Shown here piece after piece: positions 16,659 through 25,862 of a DNA stretch of 64,000 bases (its first letter is position 1; each line of letters opens with the position of its first letter). This DNA comes from Anaerolineae bacterium (lineage in GTDB: Bacteria > Chloroflexota > Anaerolineae > Anaerolineales > Anaerolineaceae): the NCBI GenBank assembly GCA_011176685.1, contig DUED01000037.1, forward strand, positions 85,061 to 149,060. Direction: 5' to 3'. Made by a program: the position numbers and the translations under genes. The notes beneath the pieces are model-generated. The model saw only the letters and a list, made by a program, of their open reading frames with translations, had not been told where the DNA came from and did no database searches.

Positions 16659-17945
16659 TTAACTCCTTTGTTGCGTTGGCTTAAAAATACCTAAAACGCG
16701 CCGTTCAGGATTGAGATATTTTTGAGCAACGTACTGCACATCTTGATCGGTTATGCTTTCAAGTTTCTTAATGTAATCTAGATACCAGTCGTAATCTGCA
16801 AACATGTTTGCATATCCGAGCCAGAATGCCTGGTTGGTGATATTTTCACTGCCGTAAGCAAACATCGCCTTGGCTTGTTTAATTGAGCGCTTAATTTCGG
16901 CGGGATTAACTGGTTCCACACACAATTTATTTATCTGATTGTCAAATGCCGCGAGGTTTTTTTCAGGGAAACTTACGGGATGGATGGTAATAAGAAATGT
17001 GTATTGAAAGGGGTCAATAGTCGCTTGCAATCCTCCCGAAACGCTTACAGCTAAGTCTTTTTCCACCAGACTTTGATAAAGCCGGCTTGTTTTATTGGAG
17101 ATGCTGCCTCCGCCAAACATGTTTAGAGAAGAAGGACCGGATAGCAGGCTGTCCAGCACAGTGAGCGCGAAAAAATCACTGTCATAAGCTTTCGGTGCCC
17201 GGTAGGAAATTTGCAAATAAGTCATGTCACCTGGTCCTTCAACCTCGATGCGTTTCTCCTTTTTGGGTAGCGGTTCTGCATCCCCAAATCGTGCAGGTTC
17301 ATTGCCTGGTGGTATTTCCTTATACAAATCTTCAAGTTTCTTAAGGATATCATGCCTATTAAAATCACCAGCAAGTGCGATAATGGCATTATTGGGCGTG
17401 TAATAACTGTGGTAGTGGTCGTACAGATTTTCTCTGGTGATATTTTTTATATCTTCTAATACACCAATTACCTCATGCTTATAAGGGTGATGTTCGAAAG
17501 CGGCTTTCTGAACGGCTGTGTTGAGATGAAAGAGAGGTTCATTTTCATTTCCCTCACGTTCTGAGATAATTACATTCCGTTCCGACTCAATTTCCTTCTC
17601 ATCGAACAGACTATTCACCATACGGTCTGCTTCCAGTTCTAGTGCGATATCAATTTTGTAGGCAGGCATTGTTTCGAAATAGGTGGTCCAATCAAGATAG
17701 GTCATAGCGTTCCAGATGCCACCTTCTCTGGAGATGGCATGATCCAGCTCCTGAATGGGAAACTTCTGTGTCCCTTTGAATTGCATGTGTTCAACCCAAT
17801 GAGATAATCCAGTTTGGCCGGGTGGCTCATCTCTTGATCCTACCCGGTACCAAACCCACTGACTGATAATAGGAACTGTATGTATTTCTTTGAGCATAAA
17901 GGTTAAGCCATTAGGAAGTTTTTCTGATGTGTAATTGTTCTGCAT
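16659..17945 (-). CDS. M16-family zinc metallopeptidase
   Basis: 428 aa, about 420 expected. The inverted zinc motif is intact: H49-W-V-E52-H53 in GLSHWVEHMQFKGT, with the downstream Glu in ALELEADRM (about residue 128). The C-terminal half has the usual FGGGSISNKTSRLYQSLVEKDLAVS. No signal peptide is apparent, so it probably acts in the cytoplasm. It is the catalytic partner of the M16-like gene immediately downstream; the last codons carry the AAGGAG site for that gene. It is divergent from the oxidoreductase at 18056. Confidence 0.93.
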   Translation of the reverse strand: MQNNYTSEKLPNGLTFMLKEIHTVPIISQWVWYRVGSRDEPPGQTGLSHWVEHMQFKGTQKFPIQELDHAISREGGIWNAMTYLDWTTYFETMPAYKIDIALELEADRMVNSLFDEKEIESERNVIISEREGNENEPLFHLNTAVQKAAFEHHPYKHEVIGVLEDIKNITRENLYDHYHSYYTPNNAIIALAGDFNRHDILKKLEDLYKEIPPGNEPARFGDAEPLPKKEKRIEVEGPGDMTYLQISYRAPKAYDSDFFALTVLDSLLSGPSSLNMFGGGSISNKTSRLYQSLVEKDLAVSVSGGLQATIDPFQYTFLITIHPVSFPEKNLAAFDNQINKLCVEPVNPAEIKRSIKQAKAMFAYGSENITNQAFWLGYANMFADYDWYLDYIKKLESITDQDVQYVAQKYLNPERRVLGIFKPTQQRS

Positions 17946-18055
17946 TAAATCGTTCCTTTTCCACTGTTATTGTCGATTTTAGTTTAGAATGATATCCGAT
18001 TTTATATGAAAATTGGAAATATTTGTAAATATTAACTATATTAGATGAGGAGTAT

Positions 18056-19381
18056 ATGAGCGACAAAGCTGTTGCAGTAATCGGCGCTGGCCCGGCAGGG
18101 TTATTTGCCTCTCGTGAGCTTGCCAATAATGGGGTGGAAGTGTTCCTGTTCAATCGGGATATCAAGCCTGGCGGCTTGGCGGAATATGGTATTTATCCAG
18201 ATAAACATAGATTGAAGGCAAGCTTACGTAATATATATTTTGCAATTCTGGAAAATCAACGCATCCATTATTTTGGGAATTTACATATCGGTAATCATCG
18301 AGATATAACCTTACAACAAATCAAGGAGTTAGGTTTTAATGCAATTCTCGTAACAGCCGGAGCCCAGCAAGTCAAGCGCACGGGATTAGAAGGTGAGGAT
18401 CTAAAAGGGATCTATCATGCTTGGGAAGTGGTATCCAATTACAATTTGTTGCCACCCTATTCTCAACGATCTTACCCGATAGGAAAGAAGGTGGTTATTG
18501 TTGGTGTTGGCAATGTAATGACAGATGTCGCGCGCTTCTTGATAACCAAACTTAGGGTGGATGAGGTTACTGCCATTGCCAGGCGTGGACCGGCAGAGGT
18601 GAAGTTTCACCAAACGGAATTTGCAGAAATTGCCACGAACCTCGACATTCAGGATTTTGAGCGGGAGCTGGATTGTGTTTCCCCCCTTATGAGGAGTTTG
18701 GGGCAAGATCCAGAACAAGCCAGAGCATTTTTCGAAAAGGCCTGCGAAAACTGCAAAGAGACTGGCTCAGACACACGTTTGAGATTGCTTTTTCTCAAAG
18801 CACCCATACGTTTTGTTGGGAATGAGAATAATTGGGTAAGCAAGCTAGTGGTGGTTGAAAATACTCTGGTCTATAAGAATAGGAATATCAAGCCAGTACC
18901 TTTGAGCTCGAAAGATATCTTGAAAGTTGATACTGTAATACTCGCATTGGGTTCGAGTGTTGATAGTCAGTTAGGTCTGCCAACAGCGGGATATAAATTC
19001 AATATGAGCCCTGTACCCTCTTATCCAATAAACAATCATTCCCATGAGGTGTTTGATCCTGGGCGGAAAGAAAATATTGAAGGAATTTTTGTAGCTGGTT
19101 GGTCGCGCTTGGCAAGCTATGGGTTGGTTGGTATTAGTGGGCGTGACGGAGTTTCGGGGGCTAGAGCTGTTCAGCAATATATTATCGACAATGGGAAACA
19201 ATGCACTGTCAGTGTCAAGCAATGTAGAGAAAAAATTCTATCATTGAAAAATACTATTGTTGAATTTCCACAGCTCTTGAGATTAATGGAAGTGGAAAAG
19301 GAAAGAGCTCTTAAGATGGGTTTGGAGGAGTATAAATTCTCAACTAACCAAGAAATGCTGACAGCGATTGATTTAATTTGA
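18056..19381 (+). CDS. FAD/NAD(P)-dependent oxidoreductase (ferredoxin-NADP reductase / GltD-like)
   Basis: 441 aa. The N-terminus has the FAD Rossmann motif VAVIGAGPAGLFASRELANNGVEVFLF and a GGLAEYGIYPDKHRLK stretch as in glutamate synthase small subunits and adrenodoxin-reductase-type enzymes. A second nucleotide-binding motif follows (VVIVGVGNVMTDVARFL). Near the end VAGWSRLASYGLVGISGRDGVSGARAV is the FAD-contact region. No N-terminal 4Fe-4S domain is present. The electron acceptor cannot be told; ferredoxin would fit the 2-oxoacid oxidoreductase elsewhere in the window. AGGAG precedes the ATG. Confidence 0.8.
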   Translation: MSDKAVAVIGAGPAGLFASRELANNGVEVFLFNRDIKPGGLAEYGIYPDKHRLKASLRNIYFAILENQRIHYFGNLHIGNHRDITLQQIKELGFNAILVTAGAQQVKRTGLEGEDLKGIYHAWEVVSNYNLLPPYSQRSYPIGKKVVIVGVGNVMTDVARFLITKLRVDEVTAIARRGPAEVKFHQTEFAEIATNLDIQDFERELDCVSPLMRSLGQDPEQARAFFEKACENCKETGSDTRLRLLFLKAPIRFVGNENNWVSKLVVVENTLVYKNRNIKPVPLSSKDILKVDTVILALGSSVDSQLGLPTAGYKFNMSPVPSYPINNHSHEVFDPGRKENIEGIFVAGWSRLASYGLVGISGRDGVSGARAVQQYIIDNGKQCTVSVKQCREKILSLKNTIVEFPQLLRLMEVEKERALKMGLEEYKFSTNQEMLTAIDLI

Positions 19382-19876
19382 ACGGTGCTTGCTGTTCTTG
19401 AAAGAGTTATGACGATGATAGGGGATCATTAGGAGCAAACCAAGTGCAATGATGCCTTCTGCGATTTCAACACCGAGTGCTTGCCATTCCCCGAAATAGG
19501 GGGCAGATTGGGGATAAGGGTGACTGCCAAGCCCGATGATATCAGCTAGAGTTGCGAAGATCGCAATAACAAAGCCTGTGCTCATAAGACGGATACCAAT
19601 ATCAGCTGCGAGGTTTGGTTTGTAGTCCTTCCACAATCCTCTCATGCAGATTGTACCTCCTATGCAGATTAATGCCAATCCGATTAACATTACAGTAAGC
19701 TGAACAAAGCCAATGACGGGGCTACGGTCCAACAGGAACATTCCTGGCCTGATACCTAAAAGGAAAATGGTAAACCCCATTACGGAAAGAGTGATCCCGA
19801 ATCGGATACGGCGTCTTGGAAAGCCGTTCCTATCAATATTTTTCTTTTTTGGAGATTTCCCTTTTTCTGTTGCCAT
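19373..19876 (-). CDS. Membrane protein of unknown function
   Basis: 167 aa, a basic N-terminus (about 25 residues with Lys/Arg clusters) and four hydrophobic segments: FGITLSVMGFTIFLLGI, VQLTVMLIGLALICIGGTI, IRLMSTGFVIAIFATLADIIG, and EIAEGIIALGLLLMIPY. The family is not recognised. It overlaps the 3' end of the oxidoreductase gene on the opposite strand by 9 bases. It follows rpsA on the same strand, about 100 bases after its stop, and could share its transcript. Confidence 0.7.
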   Translation of the reverse strand: MATEKGKSPKKKNIDRNGFPRRRIRFGITLSVMGFTIFLLGIRPGMFLLDRSPVIGFVQLTVMLIGLALICIGGTICMRGLWKDYKPNLAADIGIRLMSTGFVIAIFATLADIIGLGSHPYPQSAPYFGEWQALGVEIAEGIIALGLLLMIPYHRHNSFKNSKHRSN

Positions 19877-19983
19877 AAATAGAATTGCAACCCTATTTGA
19901 GTTCTACAACATTCGAAAGATAAGACTGCAATGCTGAAAAGCGGATGTTGGCATATTAATTATCGCGAAGGAGGTGCTAATTC

Positions 19984-21591
19984 TTACGAATCAGTTTTTT
20001 CTTCTGATAGTTTCTCTTCAATTTCAGATGTGTTATTCTCTTTTGAATGTGTTTCTGGGCTTTTCGGGGCTTTATCAGGTTTCTCTTTGTCTTTATCTAC
20101 ACTTGATGGTTTTTCTGCTGATTTTTTTTCAGTATCGGTGACTTTTTTATCTTCTGAAGGCGTTTCCGAGCTTTCCGGAGCTTTGTCAGGTTTCTCTTTG
20201 TCTTTATCTGCACTTGATTGTTTTTCTGCTGGTTTTTTTCCAGTATCAGTGACTTTTTTCTCTTCCGAAGGCGTTTCCGGGCTTTCCGGGGCTTTGTCAG
20301 GTTTTTTGTCTTCTTTTACTGGGCTTGCTTGTTCTTCTTCTGACTTTTCTTTGTCTTCAACCTCTTCCTCGTTAGCAGTAACTTTAATATCAATATTCTC
20401 AAGTTCTTTCTGCAGTAGTTTCATGTCAAGATCTTTATAAGCTGCAGAATCAACGCGCCGCAAGCTCAAACCAATTCGGTGAGACTCTGGTTCAATTTTA
20501 ATAATGCGCAAAGTGACCGGATCGCCTTCATGTAACACTTCTTTTGGATGTTCAATCCGCACATCACTGATTTCAGAAATATGTACTAATCCTTCTAGGT
20601 CTTCGCGTATTTTTGCAAAAGCGCCGAACTTGGTAAGTTTTGTTATTGTGGCATCGACTAGCTTTCCGACTCGTAAACCCTTAATCCTCTCAACCCAGGG
20701 GTCTTCCTGTAATGCGCGCAGAGAAAGACCGATGCGCTTTTTCTCTTTGTCAATGCTGATCACTTTTACTTGCACTTCCTGCCCTGTTTTCAGGATATCT
20801 CCAGGGTGTAGAATGCGATCCCAGGACATCTCTGAAAGGTGAATTAACCCATCTGCTCCATCTATATTTACGAATGCGCCAAAATCTGCCAGGCTGGTAA
20901 CTTTCCCTGTCAGCACGTCACCAACTTGTAGTGCATCCAGCACCTTATTACGGATAGTATCACGAGTTTCCCCTAACGCTATTCTTTCAGAAAGGATCAA
21001 GCGATGCCGTTCACAGTCTACTTCGACCACGCATACTTCAATTTCCTGACCGACCATTCCTTTCCAACGTTCCTCTGAATTGCTGCCACTGGTTTCTTTT
21101 ACACGAGCAAAGCTGGTCTGTGAGGCAGGCACGAAGCCCCGTAATTTTTCGAAGGAAACTAGCAATCCGCCCTTGTTATATCCGACAATTTCTCCTTTGT
21201 AGGACTCTTTTGTTTTTAAGTATGTTTCCGCATTTTTCCAGCTGGTTTCTTCTTGGGCGCGAACGTAGGAAAGTAATAAATTACCATGCTGATCCTCGGG
21301 TGTTATTACGTAAACGGGAAGCTCTTGACCAACCTCAATAGCGGCAAATTCTTCAGGAGGAATTAGCTCAAATTCATGCCCTCCAATGATTCCCTCGGAT
21401 TTTGCTCCAATGCTGACCATGATTCGACCGGGAGAAATGCTGGCGATTGTGCCAGTGCGGATTTCCCCGGCTTTGGGAAGATCAATGCCTAGCCCTTCCT
21501 TTTCCAATAATGAAGCCATATTTGTGATATTCTCTTTTTTATTGTCTTCAGTGTTATCCGAAGTGGGAAGTTTTGCGTCGTTTTGAACCAT
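19984..21591 (-). CDS. rpsA: Ribosomal protein S1-like protein with repeated acidic/basic tail
   Basis: 535 aa. Four S1 RNA-binding domains are visible (about residues 38-108, 125-200, 215-285 and 300-370): for example GDVLTGKVTSLADFGAFVNIDGADGLIHLSEMSW and KLVDATITKLTKFGAFAKIREDLEGLVHISEISD. E. coli S1 has six, many other phyla four. After residue 385 a low-complexity tail carries three near-identical units built from KPDKAPESPETPSE, KKVTDTGKKPAEK and SSADKDKE. The tail is likely disordered. The gene is preceded by a short spacer after secA and probably forms a separate transcript. Confidence 0.9.
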   Translation of the reverse strand: MVQNDAKLPTSDNTEDNKKENITNMASLLEKEGLGIDLPKAGEIRTGTIASISPGRIMVSIGAKSEGIIGGHEFELIPPEEFAAIEVGQELPVYVITPEDQHGNLLLSYVRAQEETSWKNAETYLKTKESYKGEIVGYNKGGLLVSFEKLRGFVPASQTSFARVKETSGSNSEERWKGMVGQEIEVCVVEVDCERHRLILSERIALGETRDTIRNKVLDALQVGDVLTGKVTSLADFGAFVNIDGADGLIHLSEMSWDRILHPGDILKTGQEVQVKVISIDKEKKRIGLSLRALQEDPWVERIKGLRVGKLVDATITKLTKFGAFAKIREDLEGLVHISEISDVRIEHPKEVLHEGDPVTLRIIKIEPESHRIGLSLRRVDSAAYKDLDMKLLQKELENIDIKVTANEEEVEDKEKSEEEQASPVKEDKKPDKAPESPETPSEEKKVTDTGKKPAEKQSSADKDKEKPDKAPESSETPSEDKKVTDTEKKSAEKPSSVDKDKEKPDKAPKSPETHSKENNTSEIEEKLSEEKTDS

Positions 21592-21713
21592 TTAAATTAT
21601 TAACTCCGTTACGTGATGAATAGCACGATTATAAGGGCTATTGAATAACTTGGCAACCCTTGAAACGTTAGTAGTGTAAGAGAAGGGTTTATTTACTATT
21701 TTCAGCCGATAGT

Positions 21714-24700
21714 TTAACGTTTGCGGTGCCGCTTGCGTTTTTTCTTCTTTTTTGATGGGCTGATTTGCTGTGAAGCTTGAGGTTGTGGAGGCGTTGGCAG
21801 TTTTTCTGCTGAGGTTTTTTTCTTGATTGGCTGTACTCTGAATATACGGCTGATCACTGCCATACGAATATCTGCTAGAAGGTTTTTGAATGCATCAGTT
21901 GATTGGCTTTTATATTGAACCAAGGGATCACGCTGTGCATACGCCTCCATCCGGATAGAAACGCGCAAAGCTTCCATACGTGTCAGGTGCTCGATCCATA
22001 GTTCTGAGATTGCGCTTAATAATATATGCCGAAAGATAGAATTCTGAATGTTTTTTCCAAAGGTCGATTTGAGCTGATCTTTTTGCGCGGCAGGAATTTC
22101 TGTTAAGCGCTTATCCTGCAGGGCAAGAATTTGATCATTGTCCAATTCACTTAATATTTTTGATTTAAGAGAGGGGTTTAAATTCGCAAGGGTTAATCCT
22201 GCCTCAGCCATCCTTTGCCATTCCATCCATCCCCATACGCTGCGAAGCTTATTTTGCACAGTCTCGAAATGAGCAAGCACGTCTTCAACGACGGTTTCTG
22301 GTTTTGTCGTTTCAATATATTTAGCAGTCAGATAAATATAACTTAACAAGTTGATACGTTTCCAACCACGTTGATGGGTGTGTGGATTAATAGCCATTTG
22401 TTTGCCAGTAGCCATAGCATTCAGGAGAATGGGCAGATTGGATTTGTTGATTGGGCTGTCTTGAAATTGATGAAAAACAGCTGTAATGTTTTGGTTTATT
22501 TGGCTGCTATCATCATGGATTGCTTTAATTTTCTTATTGAACTTTTCCTCAATGGCAGATAAGTACGTCTTATTAATTGCTGTCCAATCCCCTTTTTGTA
22601 GCTCAGATAAATTCACGACTAGTGGTTCGCTGATGCGGCGGCTTATTGTTAATGAGATTCGCGTAAGAAATATTGAAAGTAAGTTATTTCTAATTTGTTC
22701 CTGTAAAGCTAGTTGTGCTTCCGATGACCCTGCAATCAATTGTCCTATTTGTTCCTGAGACAAGTTCAATTTAACTCGTGCATAATTTTGCAATTCTCGT
22801 AAGAATTCCTTATTTGATTGCGAGGAAGTTTCTGGGTTGAGCTCTATCCCATCAAAAAAAGTATTTACGTATTCCAAACGCTCTTGTAGTTGCTGCCTAT
22901 AGATTTTTGCGGTCCTTTCCAGAAAAACCGAAGTGCTGTTAGCTAAATGATCCTTCTCTGCCTTTAGTGCTTCTTCAGCCAGGTTGTGAAGAGCTGTTTT
23001 TAGGGGGATGCTGTCAATTGTTTTTTGATTAAAGTCATGTGGGAAATGATTGATTATTAATCTTAATGGAAATGATGAGATTGCAATTTGTTGTTGGTTG
23101 TAGAACATCGTTGGCTGGATTTCCTCTAGGAATGCCAGCAGTTTCCAGAGTTCTTCAGGGTCCTCCATAGCACCCAAGATTCGCTGCTGAAGTTCAGAGT
23201 GTAGCATTTCACTCACGTCTTCAGTGAGGTCTTCTTTGGTGAGAGCTTTATCCCTTTCTGTATAGATACGTTCACGTTGGTCATTCAGAACATCATCGTA
23301 TTCCAGCAGATGTTTACGGATATCGAAGTTATAACCCTCAACTCTTTCCTGGGCTTGCTCAACCATGCGTCCGATCATACGGCTTTCAATTGGAAGAGAG
23401 ACATCAACATTGAAAAATTTCATCATTGCTTCGGCTCTTTCACCCCCAAAAAGCCGCATGAGCTCATCTTCCAGCGAAAGGTAAAATCGGGAAGATCCTG
23501 GGTCGCCCTGACGCGCAGAGCGGCCACGGAGCTGATTGTCGATGCGCCTTGCTTCGTGCCGTTCTGATCCAATAACATGTAAACCGCCCTTTTCGCGCAC
23601 TTGTCGCATGTTCTGCATGAATTCAAAGAATGCCTCAACGCTCTCTTGATAGATGCCATAGAGTTCACTGTGTATATCTTTGAGTGCCTTTTCCATTTGT
23701 GTATTGGACATATCAAATGGGTCTTTCCCGGAATTCTTTAAAACCAGTGTAATATCTGCGTAGATGTGCTCATCAAGTTCACCACCCAATTTAATATCCA
23801 CACCACGGCCAGCCATGTTTGTGGCGATGGTTACTGCCCCAAATGAACCCGCGCTGGCAATAATCTGCGATTCCTCATCGTGTTTGAGTGCATTCAAGAC
23901 CTGATGCGGAATTCCACCCCGAATTACCTTTTTTAGGCGAGGGATGTTCTCCTCAGAGAGACCGAGAGAGTGACGGATGCGTTCAAGGTTTTCAGAATCG
24001 TCTGGATTGGGTGATGGTAGCCCAGCCTGCCGGGCTATCTGGCGTAGTTCAGGGGATTTCAGTTTTGGAAGCGGCTGGTTTAGGAACTCGAGCTCTGGAA
24101 TGGCGCGTTCAATATTGTTAATATCATGAGTTTTGCGCCAGGCTTCCTTGATTAGGATAACCTGCAATAAACGTCGGATAGATTCTGCTTGTAAACGTTT
24201 TGAAAGGCGCTCAGAGTGCTCGATAGATGTAGTACCAACTAGCTGTGGCCTACCAATGACGTAGTAGCGTATGATTTCCAAGATAATAGCCTGCAGTTTT
24301 GCTTCTTCTTTGCGATAAACCACATCTGGATAATCTATTCGCTTCCAGAAAACCGGCTTTTGTTCCGCATTATTCTTATAAGCGTAATATATAAAGGTGT
24401 AACCTTCTTCGTCTTTTGCTTTTAGTGTATTGAGGGTAGTATCTGGGAGGGCAGCAATGTAATCCAAATTAGTTGGAATGGGGATAACCTCTAAGCCATA
24501 GATAGTGAAAAACTCTTCTGCTTCCGTTAAAGCAGTTCCAGTCATGCCGGATAATTTTTCATATTTCCGGAAGTAATTCTGTAGCGTAATGGTGGCGTGG
24601 GTAATGTTCTCGGGGTTGACTTTTACGCCTTCTTTAGCTTCTACTGCTTGGTGTAACCCCTCGGACCAGCGGCGGCCAGGCATCAATCTTCCGGTAAACG

Positions 24701-25754
24701 TATCTACAATGATGACCTGCCCACCTTGAATAATATAATCCTTATTGCGCATATAGAGCAGCTTTGCTTTGAGCGCCTGCTCCAGATACCCTAGAATTCG
24801 TGCTTGTTCATGGGTGATATCTTCTGGTCGATCAGGATCGCGCAGAGGGATTCCTAGCAGATCCTCTACGTGTGCTTCACCCACTTCCGTCAACGCGACG
24901 CTGCGGTCTTTTTCACTGAAGTCGTAATCTTCTGTGTTGAGTTGGCGCACGACCTGTGCCATGCGCTCGTACCAGGAAATATCCTCTGATGCAGGACCTG
25001 AAATAATTAAGGGTGTTCGGGCTTCATCAATTAAGATGTTGTCCACCTCGTCTATGATCGCATAGTGATGTCCATGCTGTGCCCTATTTTCAATACGGAG
25101 TACAAGATTATCACGTAAATAATCAAATCCGAACTCGTTGTTAGTGCCATAGGTGATATCTGCCTGGTAAGCTTCTTTTCTGGTTACTAAACGAAGTTGA
25201 TGCTGATCTTCATGATTAGAAGTAACCCCGAAGTCTACTAGATAAGCGTTGCGACCATTTCCAGTGCGGCTAGCCATCTGCAGAACGCCAACGTTGAGGC
25301 CAAGCATGAAATAAATGGGGGACATCCAACGTGCGTCGCGACGGGCTAGATAATCATTAACGGTTACAAGGTGGGCACCTTTTCCGGTCAGGGCATTTAG
25401 ATATAGGGGCAGGGTCGCCGCGAGTGTTTTACCTTCCCCCGTGCGCATTTCTGCGATCTTGCCCTCGTGCATCACGATGCCACCGATCAACTGGACATTA
25501 AAGTGGCGTTGACCTAGTGTTCGCTTGCTTGCCTCGCGTACAGCTGCAAACGATTCAGGCAGAAGATTAGTAAGTGTTTCGCCTTTTCCCAACCTGGTGC
25601 GAAATTCGGTTGTCTTTAAGCGCAGTTCAGCATCACTGAACTGCTCAAATTGTTTTTCAAGCTGGTTTATTTGTGCAGCTATGGCTGATAGTCTTTCCAA
25701 TTCGTGTTTTTGGGGATCACCACTGAGAACACGTGCCACTTTTCTAAACATCAT
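21714..25754 (-). CDS. secA: Preprotein translocase ATPase SecA, enlarged form
   Basis: Motor of the Sec pathway. Landmarks: Walker A MRTGEGKT (103-110), IIDEVDNILIDEARTPL (233-250), EKLSGMTGTALTEAEEF, PQLVGTTSIEHSERLS, TIATNMAGRGVDIKLGG (about 642-658) and GGLHVIGSERHEARRIDNQLRGRSARQGDPGSSRFYLSLED. The protein has 1346 aa against the usual 800-950. Extra stretches are about 90 residues between LSKRLQ (521) and GIPHQVLNA (614), about 45 residues after KLGG, and several hundred residues in the helical wing/scaffold region before ALRVSIRMEAYAQRDPLVQYK. The C-terminus is PSKKKKKRKRHRKR with no zinc motif. Confidence 0.95.
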   Translation of the reverse strand: MMFRKVARVLSGDPQKHELERLSAIAAQINQLEKQFEQFSDAELRLKTTEFRTRLGKGETLTNLLPESFAAVREASKRTLGQRHFNVQLIGGIVMHEGKIAEMRTGEGKTLAATLPLYLNALTGKGAHLVTVNDYLARRDARWMSPIYFMLGLNVGVLQMASRTGNGRNAYLVDFGVTSNHEDQHQLRLVTRKEAYQADITYGTNNEFGFDYLRDNLVLRIENRAQHGHHYAIIDEVDNILIDEARTPLIISGPASEDISWYERMAQVVRQLNTEDYDFSEKDRSVALTEVGEAHVEDLLGIPLRDPDRPEDITHEQARILGYLEQALKAKLLYMRNKDYIIQGGQVIIVDTFTGRLMPGRRWSEGLHQAVEAKEGVKVNPENITHATITLQNYFRKYEKLSGMTGTALTEAEEFFTIYGLEVIPIPTNLDYIAALPDTTLNTLKAKDEEGYTFIYYAYKNNAEQKPVFWKRIDYPDVVYRKEEAKLQAIILEIIRYYVIGRPQLVGTTSIEHSERLSKRLQAESIRRLLQVILIKEAWRKTHDINNIERAIPELEFLNQPLPKLKSPELRQIARQAGLPSPNPDDSENLERIRHSLGLSEENIPRLKKVIRGGIPHQVLNALKHDEESQIIASAGSFGAVTIATNMAGRGVDIKLGGELDEHIYADITLVLKNSGKDPFDMSNTQMEKALKDIHSELYGIYQESVEAFFEFMQNMRQVREKGGLHVIGSERHEARRIDNQLRGRSARQGDPGSSRFYLSLEDELMRLFGGERAEAMMKFFNVDVSLPIESRMIGRMVEQAQERVEGYNFDIRKHLLEYDDVLNDQRERIYTERDKALTKEDLTEDVSEMLHSELQQRILGAMEDPEELWKLLAFLEEIQPTMFYNQQQIAISSFPLRLIINHFPHDFNQKTIDSIPLKTALHNLAEEALKAEKDHLANSTSVFLERTAKIYRQQLQERLEYVNTFFDGIELNPETSSQSNKEFLRELQNYARVKLNLSQEQIGQLIAGSSEAQLALQEQIRNNLLSIFLTRISLTISRRISEPLVVNLSELQKGDWTAINKTYLSAIEEKFNKKIKAIHDDSSQINQNITAVFHQFQDSPINKSNLPILLNAMATGKQMAINPHTHQRGWKRINLLSYIYLTAKYIETTKPETVVEDVLAHFETVQNKLRSVWGWMEWQRMAEAGLTLANLNPSLKSKILSELDNDQILALQDKRLTEIPAAQKDQLKSTFGKNIQNSIFRHILLSAISELWIEHLTRMEALRVSIRMEAYAQRDPLVQYKSQSTDAFKNLLADIRMAVISRIFRVQPIKKKTSAEKLPTPPQPQASQQISPSKKKKKRKRHRKR

Positions 25755-25814
25755 TCTATCTTTCCGCAGCGATTATAGCACAGCGGCTTTTTTTAAATAT
25801 TTTCATATGTATGG

Positions 25815-25847
25815 AAATAAAAAGGGGGGAGTAAAACCCCACCCTTA
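25815..25847 (-). terminator. Likely terminator after lpd
   Basis: In the minus direction AAGGGTGGGG, loop TTTTAC, then TCCCCCCTT with a TTTTTATTT tail. One stem mismatch. It separates lpd from secA on the same strand. Confidence 0.65.
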
Positions 25848-25862
25848 TTAGGAATAAAAAAA

